From Ruoffia halotolerans (GTDB lineage: Bacteria > Bacillota > Bacilli > Lactobacillales > Aerococcaceae): a stretch of 64,000 nucleotides of DNA. The position numbers were made by a program, and so were the translations under genes. Numbering within the stretch: the first letter of the stretch is position 1; each line of letters starts with the position of its first letter. The notes under the pieces are model-generated. The model made no database searches. It saw only the letters and a list, made by a program, of their open reading frames with translations, and was not told the DNA's origin. Of the stretch, positions 45,515-54,130 are shown piece by piece. The DNA lies in assembly GCF_014049385.1 (NCBI RefSeq), contig NZ_JACAOA010000011.1, positions 1 to 64,000 of the forward strand, in the 5' to 3' direction.

Positions 45515-45964
45515 TTAGATAAGTCCAGCTGAGAAGATAAAGATAGCCAGCCCATGTGTAATAGTTGCAGACATTAAGCCGTATTTTTCTAAAACATAAG
45601 CACAAACCAAACCTCCATAAAAAATAAAAAGATGACCCTCCCCAAAAATTAATCTAGATAAAGTAATGGAGCGATTGTTGCAAACTGCATGCTTAAGATA
45701 GTTTTGTAAAAATCCACGAAATAATACTTCTTCAAGTAACTTGCCTAAAAGCGCAAGGATTAATAGAGGAAGCAGTAAATGAAGGGCAACCTCGCCACCG
45801 TGATCTTGAATTGGGATAAACAGATAAGGCAACATGAAAGGAATGGCGATAAGTAAAGCTGCTAGACTACCAATAAATAGAGACAGGGGCTTAGAGTTTG
45901 TTTTAAACCAAATGAAATTGGAAGTTAATTGTCGATTTGAAAAATAAATAGTAGAGTCACTCAC
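45515..45964 (-). pseudogene. CPBP-family intramembrane protease, C-terminal part of a split gene
   Basis: These 149 residues hold the CPBP (CAAX protease-like) catalytic region. It has LLEEVLFRGFLQNYLK with the EExxxR motif, a histidine in FGEGHLFIF and another in SATITHGLAIF, within about four membrane helices. Such proteins process or confer immunity to peptides. The only start is a GTG whose bases overlap the stop of the upstream frame and which has no ribosome site. This strongly suggests one ancestral gene broken by a frameshift near 45961. Confidence 0.65.
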
Positions 45965-46209
45965 AGAGAAAGCAAGCCTATCGTAATCAGAATAAAGGCA
46001 TCTTCAATAAACCTCAGCCACAAGACATTCCCATTCACTCCAATTACCCATGTGTTAAGGGGAGTCATCGCATCCCGCATTAATATAAAACCAAAGATCA
46101 AGATGAATATTTTTAAGACAGTCATATCTTTAGGGACTATGAAATAAATTGCAACAACCACAATTAAACCAGTGAGTAGCCTAAGGAAATAATCCAGAAG
46201 TAGCAGCAT
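45961..46209 (-). pseudogene. N-terminal membrane part of the split CPBP gene
   Basis: These 82 residues are two to three hydrophobic helices (LLTGLIVVVAIYFIV, IFILIFGFILM and DAFILITIGLLSL) without catalytic motifs. This is what CPBP proteases have before the EExxxR helix. The frame ends in a TGA that overlaps the next frame. Joined, the two pieces give about 230 residues, a normal CPBP length. A minor alternative is two separate small membrane proteins. Confidence 0.55.
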
Positions 46210-46433
46210 GTTAGACTTCCTATGGCATTATTATATTCAGTATATAGTATCGCGGGAGTGAATACACTTGGGAAGGAGTGGGGATATGATTGATTAATAG
46301 TGGAAGGGAATTTCATAGCCATTTAGTGGTCTATTTTTTTACTCTCATCCCCCCAAAAAAACCTCCTCATCTGTTATAATTAGCACATAAGGAAATAAAG
46401 TTTAACTATTATTAGCGACAAGGAGAACTAAAT

Positions 46434-47603
46434 ATGAATATAACAGTAGTAGGCTTAGGTTACGTTGGGCTATCGAATGCGATTTTATTAGCTCAGAACA
46501 ACAACGTCCGTGCCTTGGAGATTGTTCAAGAGAAAGTCGACTTAATTAACCAAGGTAAGTCACCCATCTCTGATGAAGAAATCCAAAAATACTTATCTAG
46601 TAAAGATTTAACGCTCGAAGCAACCTCAGATAAAGAATATGGCTTCGGTCATGAGCCTGAATTTGTCGTTGTCGCAGCACCGACGGATTATGATGATGTG
46701 AAGGATCACTTCAATACAGTTGCTTTAGAAAGTGTTATTAAAGATGCATTAGAGTATGCACCAAATGCAACTATTATTATTAAATCAACCATTCCAGTAG
46801 GATATACACGTCGTATAAATGAACAATTCAAGACGGATAATATTATTTTCTCACCGGAATTTTTACGTGAAGGGAAAGCTCTTCTAGATAATTTATATCC
46901 ATCAAGAATTATCGTTGGGGAAAAATCTGAGCGTGGGCAAACTTTTGCGAATTTGATGTTAGAAGGTGCTATTGCTGACGATGTTAAAGTCTTACTGATG
47001 GACGCAACTGAAGCGGAAGCAGTGAAATTATTCTCGAATACTTATTTAGCGTTACGTGTGTCATATTTTAATGAGTTGGACACTTATGCGGAAACTAAAG
47101 GATTGAATACTAAAGCAATTATTGATGGGGTAAGTTTAGATCCTCGAATTGGTGATTACTACAACAATCCTTCTTTTGGTTACGGTGGTTATTGTTTACC
47201 AAAAGATACGAAGCAATTATTAGCAAACTATAAAGACGTACCGAATAATTTAATTCGTGCAATTGTTGAGTCGAATGCAACTCGTAAAGGCTTTGTAGCG
47301 AATCAAGTTCTAGCAAAAGAGCCTAAAGTTGTTGGGATTTATCGCTTAGCTATGAAGACAGATTCGGATAACTTCCGTCAGGCTGCGATCTTCGATATTA
47401 TGAGAGAAATGCGCGCTGAAGGGGTTGAAGTGATTATTTACGAGCCGAGCTTAAATGCTGACGTTTTTGAAGGGTATCGAGTCCTTAGTGATATTAATGA
47501 ATTTAATCTAACTTCAGATGTGATTTTAGCGAACCGCATTGCTGAAGAAATTGAAGAAGTACGTGAGAAAGTATATACACGTGATATTTACAACGAAAAT
47601 TAA
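46434..47603 (+). CDS. ugd: UDP-glucose 6-dehydrogenase
   Basis: This 389-residue enzyme oxidises UDP-glucose twice to UDP-glucuronate, a precursor of acidic surface polysaccharides. It has the N-terminal Rossmann motif GLGYVGLSNA (7-16), IIIKSTIPVGYTRR, SPEFLREGKALLDNLYPSRI, and the catalytic-cysteine region FGYGGYCLPKDTKQLL. The C-terminal substrate domain is complete. The short length matches HasB-type enzymes. The ATG follows AAGGAGA, with a TATAAT at 46375-46380 as the probable -10. A related dehydrogenase lies at 62585-63907. Confidence 0.85.
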   Translation: MNITVVGLGYVGLSNAILLAQNNNVRALEIVQEKVDLINQGKSPISDEEIQKYLSSKDLTLEATSDKEYGFGHEPEFVVVAAPTDYDDVKDHFNTVALESVIKDALEYAPNATIIIKSTIPVGYTRRINEQFKTDNIIFSPEFLREGKALLDNLYPSRIIVGEKSERGQTFANLMLEGAIADDVKVLLMDATEAEAVKLFSNTYLALRVSYFNELDTYAETKGLNTKAIIDGVSLDPRIGDYYNNPSFGYGGYCLPKDTKQLLANYKDVPNNLIRAIVESNATRKGFVANQVLAKEPKVVGIYRLAMKTDSDNFRQAAIFDIMREMRAEGVEVIIYEPSLNADVFEGYRVLSDINEFNLTSDVILANRIAEEIEEVREKVYTRDIYNEN

Positions 47604-47614
47604 TTTAAATTTAG

Positions 47615-47649
47615 CCATTCATTTTAAACGAAGTGAATGGTTTTTATTT
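47615..47649 (+). terminator. Terminator of the ugd gene
   Basis: CCATTCA and TGAATGG enclose a 12-nt loop and are followed by TTTTTATTTG. Confidence 0.8.
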
Positions 47650-47763
47650 GCACATAGTTCAGTAGTAAGGATTGAAAACTTTATATAGTATAAAGCATAT
47701 GATTAACATTAGAAAATTCATCATGTTATAATTCAATTATCTTAGCAAAGGGAGGACACTGTA

Positions 47764-48663
47764 ATGACAAACAACAATGAAGATCCGAGAAAAAAATATT
47801 ATACAGACGGTTTCTCAGAGAAAAATGAAGATGTCGCAAAGTCACCAGCGCTACAAAAGGATATGAAACCTGTACCTGATTGTGGGGAAGAGTCATATAA
47901 AGGTAAAGGGCGTTTAGAAGGACGTCATGCGTTAATTACTGGTGCAGACTCTGGAATTGGCCGGGCAGCGGCAATTGCTTTTGCACGTGAAGGTGCGGAC
48001 GTTGCGTTTCAGTATTTTCCAGGAGAAGAACCAGACGCCCAAGAGGTTCGCGAATTAATTGAAGCAGAAGGACGAAAAGCGTTATTAATTCCAGGCGATT
48101 TACGTGAAGAAGGCGTAGCAACAGAATTAATCAACAAAACTGTCGAAGAATTCGGTGACATTGATATCTTAGTACTGAACTCTGGTCAACAAATCGCTCA
48201 TGAAAAATTAAGTGACTTATCAATGAAACAAGTGAATGATACATTCAAAGTTAATATTATTAGTATGTTTGAAGCGGTTAAGGCTGCCGAGAACCACCTG
48301 AAACCTGGAAGCTCAATTATAACAACAACTTCTGTTCAAGCATCAAACCCATCAGCATCTCTATTAGACTATGCCGCAACAAAAGGTTCTATTTCTAACT
48401 TTACAGTAGGAATGTCTAAGTATTTCGGAGAAAAAGGGGTGCGCGTGAATTCAGTGGCACCAGGACCAATTTGGACGCCGCTTCAGTTAGATAACGGAAA
48501 ACTTGAAGGAGACTTAGAAACATTTGGTCAAACTGAAACACTTGAACGTGCAGGACAGCCCGTTGAATTAGCGCCTGTTTACGTGTTTTTAGCTTCAGAA
48601 GAAGCAAGTTATGTCACAGGTCAAATATATGGTGTGACAGGTGGACAAGATATTAGTTTATAA
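47764..48663 (+). CDS. SDR-family oxidoreductase, general-stress type (YghA/YdaD-like)
   Basis: This 299-residue dehydrogenase has a 45-residue N-terminal extension (DPRKKYYTDGFSEKNEDVAK and later PVPDCGEESYKGKG) typical of the YghA / B. subtilis YdaD group. The SDR core follows: TGADSGIGRAAA cofactor loop, LNSG in place of NNAG, TTTSVQAS serine and YAATKG (Tyr-x3-Lys). VNSVAPGPIWTPLQ and YVTGQIYGVTGGQ complete the family pattern. The substrate is unknown. A TATAAT with upstream TGT (47724-47732) may be an extended -10. AAAGGGAGG precedes the ATG. Confidence 0.85.
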   Translation: MTNNNEDPRKKYYTDGFSEKNEDVAKSPALQKDMKPVPDCGEESYKGKGRLEGRHALITGADSGIGRAAAIAFAREGADVAFQYFPGEEPDAQEVRELIEAEGRKALLIPGDLREEGVATELINKTVEEFGDIDILVLNSGQQIAHEKLSDLSMKQVNDTFKVNIISMFEAVKAAENHLKPGSSIITTTSVQASNPSASLLDYAATKGSISNFTVGMSKYFGEKGVRVNSVAPGPIWTPLQLDNGKLEGDLETFGQTETLERAGQPVELAPVYVFLASEEASYVTGQIYGVTGGQDISL

Positions 48664-48704
48664 GATGTTTATATATAAATTAAAATTAATATAATACTAA
48701 GAAT

Positions 48705-48752
48705 AAAAATAGTTACTTTGTTATATTTATATAACAAAGTAACTATTTTTTG
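48705..48752. terminator. Long perfect terminator hairpin
   Basis: AATAGTTACTTTGTTATAT pairs perfectly with ATATAACAAAGTAACTATT, with A and T tails. Confidence 0.9.
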
Positions 48753-48795
48753 TTTGAAGTAAAATGAATACTTATCATTATAAGAGGTATATCAT

Positions 48796-48823
48796 TTTAC
48801 ATTATGATTCCAGATGATATACT
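48796..48823 (+). promoter_or_regulatory. Promoter of the MscS-like channel gene
   Basis: TTTACA (48796-48801) and TATACT (48818-48823) are spaced 16 bp, about 37 bp before the start codon. Confidence 0.6.
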
Positions 48824-48859
48824 TGTAATATAATTTAAAATATTTTAGGAGGAAATTAT

Positions 48860-50098
48860 ATGGATTTTTCATCATTCTTTGCGACACTTGGCGCAATGTT
48901 ACCAGGAATTATCGGAGCACTATTACTGTTGATTGTAGCTCTAATTCTTGCATGGGGACTTAAACGTCTAACAATTAAAGGACTAGAGAAGGTTGGTTTT
49001 AGTCGCCGTACACAATCATGGGGCATGGCTAAGACAGAGGAGGAAGGTCAGCAATATACTGAAACGGTTGGATCAATCGTTTACTTTGCGACACTGTTAT
49101 TCTTCTTACCAGGAATTTTAAACGGTTTAAATGTGGGTGGCGTTATGGACCCTATCGTGAACATGTTTAATAAATTCTTTAGCTACATTCCGAACATTTT
49201 AACAGCGATTGTTATTCTAGTCGCTGGTGCTTACTTCTGTAAGTTCGTTAAAAAGCTTGTCCACAACCTATTATTAAGTTTAAACATTGATAAATGGTAT
49301 GCAAAACTAACGGGTAGTACAACAGGTGCTGACGTAAATGAAGGTCAGATTGCTGAAGTACTTGCGACAGTTGTTTATGTATTAATCTTTATCCCAATTT
49401 TAACTGTAGCACTTGAAACATTAGGTATTAAATCAATTTCAGAACCGATTGTAGCAGTATTAAATCAAATCTTAAGTGCTATTCCTAATATCATTACAGC
49501 TGCTGTATTACTAATTATTGGTGGTGTTGTAGCGAAATTATTAGGTGACTTAATTGAAAACTTATTAGCAACAACAGGTGTTGATAAATACTCACGTTAC
49601 TTAAACTTCCGTTCAGAAGTTTCTGACGTTAAAATTTCAAACATTACAGCGGCAGTTGTTAAAGGTGTGTTGATGTTATTCTTCTTAGTTGAAGCAATTT
49701 CTGTATTAAACTTAGAAGTTCTTAATACCATTGGTGCAGCAATCATTGCTTACATCCCATTAGTATTAAGCGCGATTATCATCTTAGCAGTTGCATTAAT
49801 CGGTGGAAACATCTTAGCTAACTTTATTTCAAAAGCAACTGGTAACAAGTTATTTGGTGAAGTCATCCGTTACGCGATTATCGTTTTAGGAGCATTCATG
49901 ATCTTAGAACAATTACACATCGCTCAAACAATTGTTAATGCTGGATTCATTATTATCCTTGGTGCAGCTGGTCTAGCAGTAGCGTTAGCCTTTGGTTTAG
50001 GCGGACGCGACTTTGCGGCTCGCCAATTAAACAAAGCGGATAAAGCCATTGACGAAGAGATTGACAAAGCTGAAGATAATAACAACCATACAATTTAA
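48860..50098 (+). CDS. Mechanosensitive channel-like protein with conserved TM-helix repeats
   Basis: This 412-residue membrane protein has repeated units of two hydrophobic helices around a cytoplasmic amphipathic segment. Examples are LPGIIGALLLLIVALILAWG, IPNILTAIVILVAGAYFCKF, IPNIITAAVLLIIGGVVAKL and IPLVLSAIIILAVALIGGNI. The repeats mark the conserved TM-helix family related to small-conductance mechanosensitive channels. AFGLGGRDFAARQLNKADKA near the C-terminus resembles the MscS pore exit. It probably relieves osmotic stress. The ATG follows TAGGAGGA; single-gene unit. Confidence 0.75.
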   Translation: MDFSSFFATLGAMLPGIIGALLLLIVALILAWGLKRLTIKGLEKVGFSRRTQSWGMAKTEEEGQQYTETVGSIVYFATLLFFLPGILNGLNVGGVMDPIVNMFNKFFSYIPNILTAIVILVAGAYFCKFVKKLVHNLLLSLNIDKWYAKLTGSTTGADVNEGQIAEVLATVVYVLIFIPILTVALETLGIKSISEPIVAVLNQILSAIPNIITAAVLLIIGGVVAKLLGDLIENLLATTGVDKYSRYLNFRSEVSDVKISNITAAVVKGVLMLFFLVEAISVLNLEVLNTIGAAIIAYIPLVLSAIIILAVALIGGNILANFISKATGNKLFGEVIRYAIIVLGAFMILEQLHIAQTIVNAGFIIILGAAGLAVALAFGLGGRDFAARQLNKADKAIDEEIDKAEDNNNHTI

Positions 50099-50107
50099 GC
50101 TATTGAT

Positions 50108-50141
50108 AGAAGCCGGCTAAACTTTAGTCGGCTTCTTTTTT
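50108..50141 (+). terminator. Terminator of the MscS-like gene
   Basis: AGAAGCCGGCTAAA pairs with TTTAGTCGGCTTCT, then a T-run. Confidence 0.9.
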
Positions 50142-50317
50142 GTGCAAAATAGTGGAGTGGGGTGTTCAACTAGAGGAATATAAAATAATTCTTCCAGCTG
50201 TCCCAATTAACTGGAACAATAATAAAAATTCGTCCACTTAAACTTACCAACACTATCTTTTGCGCATACCTATCCTAAAAGAGTATAATAAACTAAAACA
50301 ATAATGGAGGGGTTAGA

Positions 50318-50491
50318 ATGCCTTTTGTACGAATTCAATCTAAAGAAGGACGCACGCCAGAACAGAAAGAAGCTTTAGCAAAAGCAATCATTGAATCGAT
50401 GATTGACCAAGGCTATGCGAATAAGGAAGCGATTCGTGTCATCTTTGAAGATATGGCTAAAGAAGACTTTTACAGTGGAGAAGACTACTAA
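50318..50491 (+). CDS. 4-oxalocrotonate tautomerase-family small protein
   Basis: This 57-residue protein starts MPFVRIQSKEGRTPEQKEAL and continues KAIIESMIDQGYANKEAIRV, ending IFEDMAKEDFYSGEDY. The Pro directly after Met would become the catalytic N-terminal base of the tautomerase superfamily. Length is typical of the YwhB/XylH-type 4-OT group. The ATG follows GGAGGGG, and a TATAAT lies at 50284-50289. The natural substrate is unknown. A terminator follows at once. Confidence 0.85.
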   Translation: MPFVRIQSKEGRTPEQKEALAKAIIESMIDQGYANKEAIRVIFEDMAKEDFYSGEDY

Positions 50492-50499
50492 AGACACAA

Positions 50500-50538
50500 C
50501 TACCCCTTGAGAACCTCAGGTCTCAAGGGGTATTTTTA
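50500..50538. terminator. Bidirectional terminator
   Basis: TACCCCTTGAGA-ACCTCAGG-TCTCAAGGGGTA is perfect, with a TTTTT tail. It serves the tautomerase gene and perhaps the convergent fructosamine kinase gene. Confidence 0.9.
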
Positions 50539-51393
50539 TGCATTCAATATGATGCTCATCGATTGATCAACAGATGATTCATAGGTTGCACCAAATTTGT
50601 GTAGATGAACCATTAATAAGTAAAGGCGGTAGAACTCGATGCGTAATTCTGAACCTTCAGAAAGTGGGTAAGCTTCATCATAAGCAGCGTAGAAGTCAGA
50701 ATTAAAGCCACCAAATACTTTAGTCGCACCCAAATCAAATTCGCGGTCACCGTACATAGAAGCGGGGTCAAATAAAGCAGGACTACCGTCAGACAAGAAC
50801 ATATAGTTACCTGCCCATAAGTCACCATGCAGTAATGACGGGTCACTTTTGTGTCGAGTTAACTCATCCACCATAATTTGTCTCACTTGTTGATAAGTAT
50901 CGCTTTGACGTTGATTCCATTTATTGTTATCCACAAGCAGCCTGTGAAGTTTGTCCATCCGTCTTTCGACGAAAAGCTCAAGCCAAGAATCAGTCCATGA
51001 ATTATCGAACTGAATGTCAGCTCCTTCATAAGGAGCGTCAAAGCCGTATAAGCCGTCATCAGAGTGATACTGATGCAATTGGGCAACCATTCTTCCTAAT
51101 TCACGTTGACTCCCATTTTTACCTTCCTCGAGGTAGCTAAGCAATAAATAAGCATCACCTTGATTTTCACCTGAATCAATCACTTGCGGTACAGTGATTC
51201 CAGCTTTAGCCATTTCTTCTAAGCCTGTAATCTCACCTGTATAAAAGTCAGCACTGCGATCCGCTTGGACGAGTAAGAAGTAAGGTTTAGAATTTGTTTC
51301 CACTCGAAAGGCTTGGTTTACATCGCCTCCTGATACAGGGATGATTTCTTGAATTGAATCGATAGGTAATATATCTTTCCAGTTATGACTCAT
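50536..51393 (-). CDS. Fructosamine kinase family protein
   Basis: This 285-residue kinase phosphorylates ketosamines on glycated proteins or amino acids so that the sugar falls off. It has the aminoglycoside-phosphotransferase fold, with catalytic LLHGDLWAGNYMF and metal-binding LFDPASMYGDREFDLG, the fructosamine-3-kinase signature. The start at 51393 (MSHNWKD) follows AAGGAGG. An upstream in-frame ATG at 51432 lies inside the preceding gene and is unlikely. It is probably co-transcribed with the UPF0316 gene, 22 bp upstream. Confidence 0.85.
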   Translation of the reverse strand: MSHNWKDILPIDSIQEIIPVSGGDVNQAFRVETNSKPYFLLVQADRSADFYTGEITGLEEMAKAGITVPQVIDSGENQGDAYLLLSYLEEGKNGSQRELGRMVAQLHQYHSDDGLYGFDAPYEGADIQFDNSWTDSWLELFVERRMDKLHRLLVDNNKWNQRQSDTYQQVRQIMVDELTRHKSDPSLLHGDLWAGNYMFLSDGSPALFDPASMYGDREFDLGATKVFGGFNSDFYAAYDEAYPLSEGSELRIEFYRLYLLMVHLHKFGATYESSVDQSMSIILNA

Positions 51394-51415
51394 TGAATAA
51401 GCGCCTCCTTCTTGA

Positions 51416-52027
51416 TTATTCAATATATTCATCTTTAGTTATAACCTCATCTGGCTTTTCAAAGCCTTCTTTTTGGTCTTGTTCAAAGTTTTCTTCAATG
51501 ATTTGTGGTGGGCTAATATGTTTCGTCCAGAAGCCTCCGTGAATGTATTTTGCATCATATGAGATGAAAAATGCGTTCGGGTTTAGTTCATTAATTGTGT
51601 TACGCAAAGCTTTCTCAGTAGAACGTGGCGTGAGAATCGTTAAGACTAACCGGTTTCCATTCCGTCCATAACCAGGTTGAATTGTCACCCCATAGCCATG
51701 TTCCCTTAAAGAATCTGCCAACACATGGTTGTCGTCTTCTGTGAATACTTGCATTACTGAATAACCTAAAGCAATCCGGTTCTCCACTAACATACCTAAG
51801 TAAATCCCAACGCCAAAACCTAAAGCGTAAAAGATGAGGTACATGATGTTTTCTTCAATGTATGACATCACCATTGACAAGCCGAGTGTGTAAATCGTTA
51901 TTTCGATAATAGCTAAAATCGGAGCAAGGTTCCGGTAACCTCGCATCGTCAGTAATGTTCGAATCGTGTTTAACATAATATATACTAAGTTGATGGCAAA
52001 AATCTGTCCTAATACAAGCCAGTTCAT
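51416..52027 (-). CDS. UPF0316/DUF2179 membrane protein (YebE-like)
   Basis: This 203-residue protein has three N-terminal membrane helices (about 4-22, 35-55 and 60-80). A soluble DUF2179-type domain follows: GYSVMQVFTEDDNHVLADSL, VLTILTPRSTEKALRNTINE and NAFFISYDAKYIHGGFW. It is the UPF0316 family of Firmicutes, of unknown function; the DUF2179 domain is suspected to bind small ligands. The tail is acidic. The ATG follows AAAGGAGGCC. Confidence 0.85.
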   Translation of the reverse strand: MNWLVLGQIFAINLVYIMLNTIRTLLTMRGYRNLAPILAIIEITIYTLGLSMVMSYIEENIMYLIFYALGFGVGIYLGMLVENRIALGYSVMQVFTEDDNHVLADSLREHGYGVTIQPGYGRNGNRLVLTILTPRSTEKALRNTINELNPNAFFISYDAKYIHGGFWTKHISPPQIIEENFEQDQKEGFEKPDEVITKDEYIE

Positions 52028-52163
52028 AAATCAAAGGCCTCCTTTTAGTCATCTCTAAAGTAAATGTTACAGTAAATTAAATTTTATGTAAATTAACTCG
52101 CTGTTTGTAGCTATATTTATAGGTTATGATAAAATAAGTTATCATTTGAAAAGAGGTAAAACT

Positions 52164-52751
52164 ATGAAGAAATGGTTAAAGCAATTAGCAGTTCTGATTG
52201 TATTGTTTTGGTCTTGGCATGCTGTATGGCTCTACTTCAATTTAGATGTTGGAGAGACTCCTGTACTCAGCGATGTTATCATCGTACCTGAAGGTGGAGA
52301 TGGGCGTGAGGATCAAGCTGGCCGACTATTACACGATGGTTATTCACTATCCGACCGAATCATTGTCTCACCTCTTTATGGAGAGAACATAAATCTTTTA
52401 CCTCATTATCAAAATGCAGGTGTAAGAGAAGATCAAATTATCGCTGAAAATGAAGCAACAAGTACTTACACAAATGCAGTAAAAACATTAAATTTAATGG
52501 AAGAGAATGGTTGGAGTTCTGCTCTAGTCGTGACTTCTGATTACCACACAAGACGGACACGCATGATTTATGAGCGAGTAAACCGTCATTATGACTTTAA
52601 TCTAACTTATATTTCAGCTTACGTCTATACGAACGAGGGTGAAGTCATTACTTATCTTGATACACCTGGCCTTCGCAGTGCAGGGCGTCGTGAAATTTAC
52701 AAATATTATGGTTACCTATTTGGCTTATATCACTTCTTGGATTTAGATTAA
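52164..52751 (+). CDS. DUF218/YdcF-SanA-like membrane protein
   Basis: This 195-residue protein has an N-terminal membrane helix (LKQLAVLIVLFWSWHAVWLY) and an extracellular DUF218 domain. SDVIIVPEGGDGREDQAGRL, AENEATSTYTNAVKTLNLME and ALVVTSDYHTRRTRMIYERV match the family. DUF218 proteins such as SanA and ElyC affect envelope integrity. The ATG at 52164 follows AAGAGGT; an upstream ATG at 52146 overlaps the ribosome site. The next gene is a membrane acyltransferase in the same direction. Confidence 0.75.
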   Translation: MKKWLKQLAVLIVLFWSWHAVWLYFNLDVGETPVLSDVIIVPEGGDGREDQAGRLLHDGYSLSDRIIVSPLYGENINLLPHYQNAGVREDQIIAENEATSTYTNAVKTLNLMEENGWSSALVVTSDYHTRRTRMIYERVNRHYDFNLTYISAYVYTNEGEVITYLDTPGLRSAGRREIYKYYGYLFGLYHFLDLD

Positions 52752-52824
52752 TGGTCATTTCTTTAGACTTTTGAGTTTAGAAGCGGTATTATGTATCTTC
52801 TAAAAAAATTGAATAGGGGATTAC

Positions 52825-53889
52825 ATGTCAAAAAATTACAATATTGATAAGGTGAAGTTTGTTGCTGCTATTGGAGTAGTACTCATTCATGTATTTGCAT
52901 TTATCGATTCGGCATATAATGAACCTTTGATTGAACTACAATGGCCTCGCGCTATATTTAATTACGCTGTACCTTTGTTCTTCGCAATTACAGGTTATAT
53001 ATTGTCAAGCCGAACAAATGAATATATGTTAAAGTACGCAAGCAGTGTTTTACGTTTATTTATTTCTATGTCATTATTTTATTACGTGGTGTCTTTACTC
53101 ATGGCAGGCCTCGAAGCTTGGCTATATGAAGAACCTGTCATGGATGCTGTGATGGTCATCTTCCGTTCTAAAACGTGGCGACAATTTGCGCAAGGAACGA
53201 TTGGATCTTACCATCTATGGTACTTATGGGCGAGCTTTCTAGGTATCTCGTGCCTGTACGGCTTAAATAAGATAATCAACTCACCAAAAACCTTAATCGT
53301 AAGTGTATTTGCCTTATATCTTGTAACGCTTTACTGTCTTCAAAATGGTCTGTTAACTGATATATTACGTTACGGAGGCTTCCCCAAAGCCTTAATGTAT
53401 ACAAGTATCGGCTATTATGTAGGGGGGCAAGGGGATTACTGGAAGTATAACTGGCGTGTCTTAATTGGTTGGATGTTTGTCTATGTTGTTACTTTTGGCT
53501 TTTTCTACCAAGGAGAATATATTGAATTATTATTTATTCCAGTGATTTACTTAGTGATTACTTTCTTTAATCGATACAAAGGTGAAGAAACAGTGATCGC
53601 GAAATTAGGGGATTACTCGGACCAAATTTATCTTTTACATGCTTTGGGTATTAATGTATACGGCCTATTACTGTTCGTCTTTCCAAAGCTTCAGATTCAC
53701 TCACTTCCCATTCGCGTTGTATTGATTACATTGTTCGCAGTTGTCTTTTCACTTCTGGTATACATACCACTCAACCGCTTTTATTTGGAACCAATGCAAC
53801 ATCGGCTAAAGAAACTGCGTTTCAAATTTAAAGGCAATAATAAACCAGACAATAAAATAGATTTGGCTCAGAGCACATCGAATTCATAA
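52825..53889 (+). CDS. Membrane acyltransferase (OafA/WecH-type, acyltransferase family 3)
   Basis: This 354-residue protein has about ten membrane helices and the acyltransferase-3 opening VKFVAAIGVVLIHVFAF with its conserved His, followed by FNYAVPLFFAITGYILSSR. QIYLLHALGINVYGLLL and the basic C-terminus also fit. Such enzymes add acetyl or similar groups to surface sugars or peptidoglycan. The acceptor is unknown. The ATG follows AATAGGGGA. Confidence 0.8.
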   Translation: MSKNYNIDKVKFVAAIGVVLIHVFAFIDSAYNEPLIELQWPRAIFNYAVPLFFAITGYILSSRTNEYMLKYASSVLRLFISMSLFYYVVSLLMAGLEAWLYEEPVMDAVMVIFRSKTWRQFAQGTIGSYHLWYLWASFLGISCLYGLNKIINSPKTLIVSVFALYLVTLYCLQNGLLTDILRYGGFPKALMYTSIGYYVGGQGDYWKYNWRVLIGWMFVYVVTFGFFYQGEYIELLFIPVIYLVITFFNRYKGEETVIAKLGDYSDQIYLLHALGINVYGLLLFVFPKLQIHSLPIRVVLITLFAVVFSLLVYIPLNRFYLEPMQHRLKKLRFKFKGNNKPDNKIDLAQSTSNS

Positions 53890-53908
53890 ATCCGATGTGT
53901 CTTTTTAT
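53868..53908 (+). terminator. Terminator of the acyltransferase gene
   Basis: AGCACATCG pairs with CGATGTGT, then CTTTTTATTG. The flanks CAGACAATAAAA and TTTTATTGTCTG extend the hairpin outward. Confidence 0.8.
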
Positions 53909-54050
53909 TGTCTGATGATTTTTGGGATAAATTCCGAATGTTAGATCGGATTCGCAATAATATAGTTAAAGTCATCAGACTAATTTGTAACGATATTTTA
54001 ACTGCAAAAAAAATGGTAACGGAATTAAAGAAATATCATTACATTAACAG

Positions 54051-54078
54051 TTGTACATAATATTAAAAATGGTATAAT
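54051..54078 (+). promoter_or_regulatory. Promoter of the glucose PTS gene
   Basis: TTGTAC (54051-54056) and TATAAT (54073-54078) are spaced 16 bp. No cre site or clear antiterminator hairpin was recognised in the leader. Confidence 0.65.
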
Positions 54079-54130
54079 TGGTACGGTTTTATCTATAGTT
54101 ATAAATATTTTGAAAGGGGAATCGTTTTTT

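Noticed and set aside
53909-54130. GlcT/LicT-type antiterminator site in the ptsG leader
   Set aside because: No RAT-like sequence overlapping a terminator hairpin could be identified between the promoter and the start codon.
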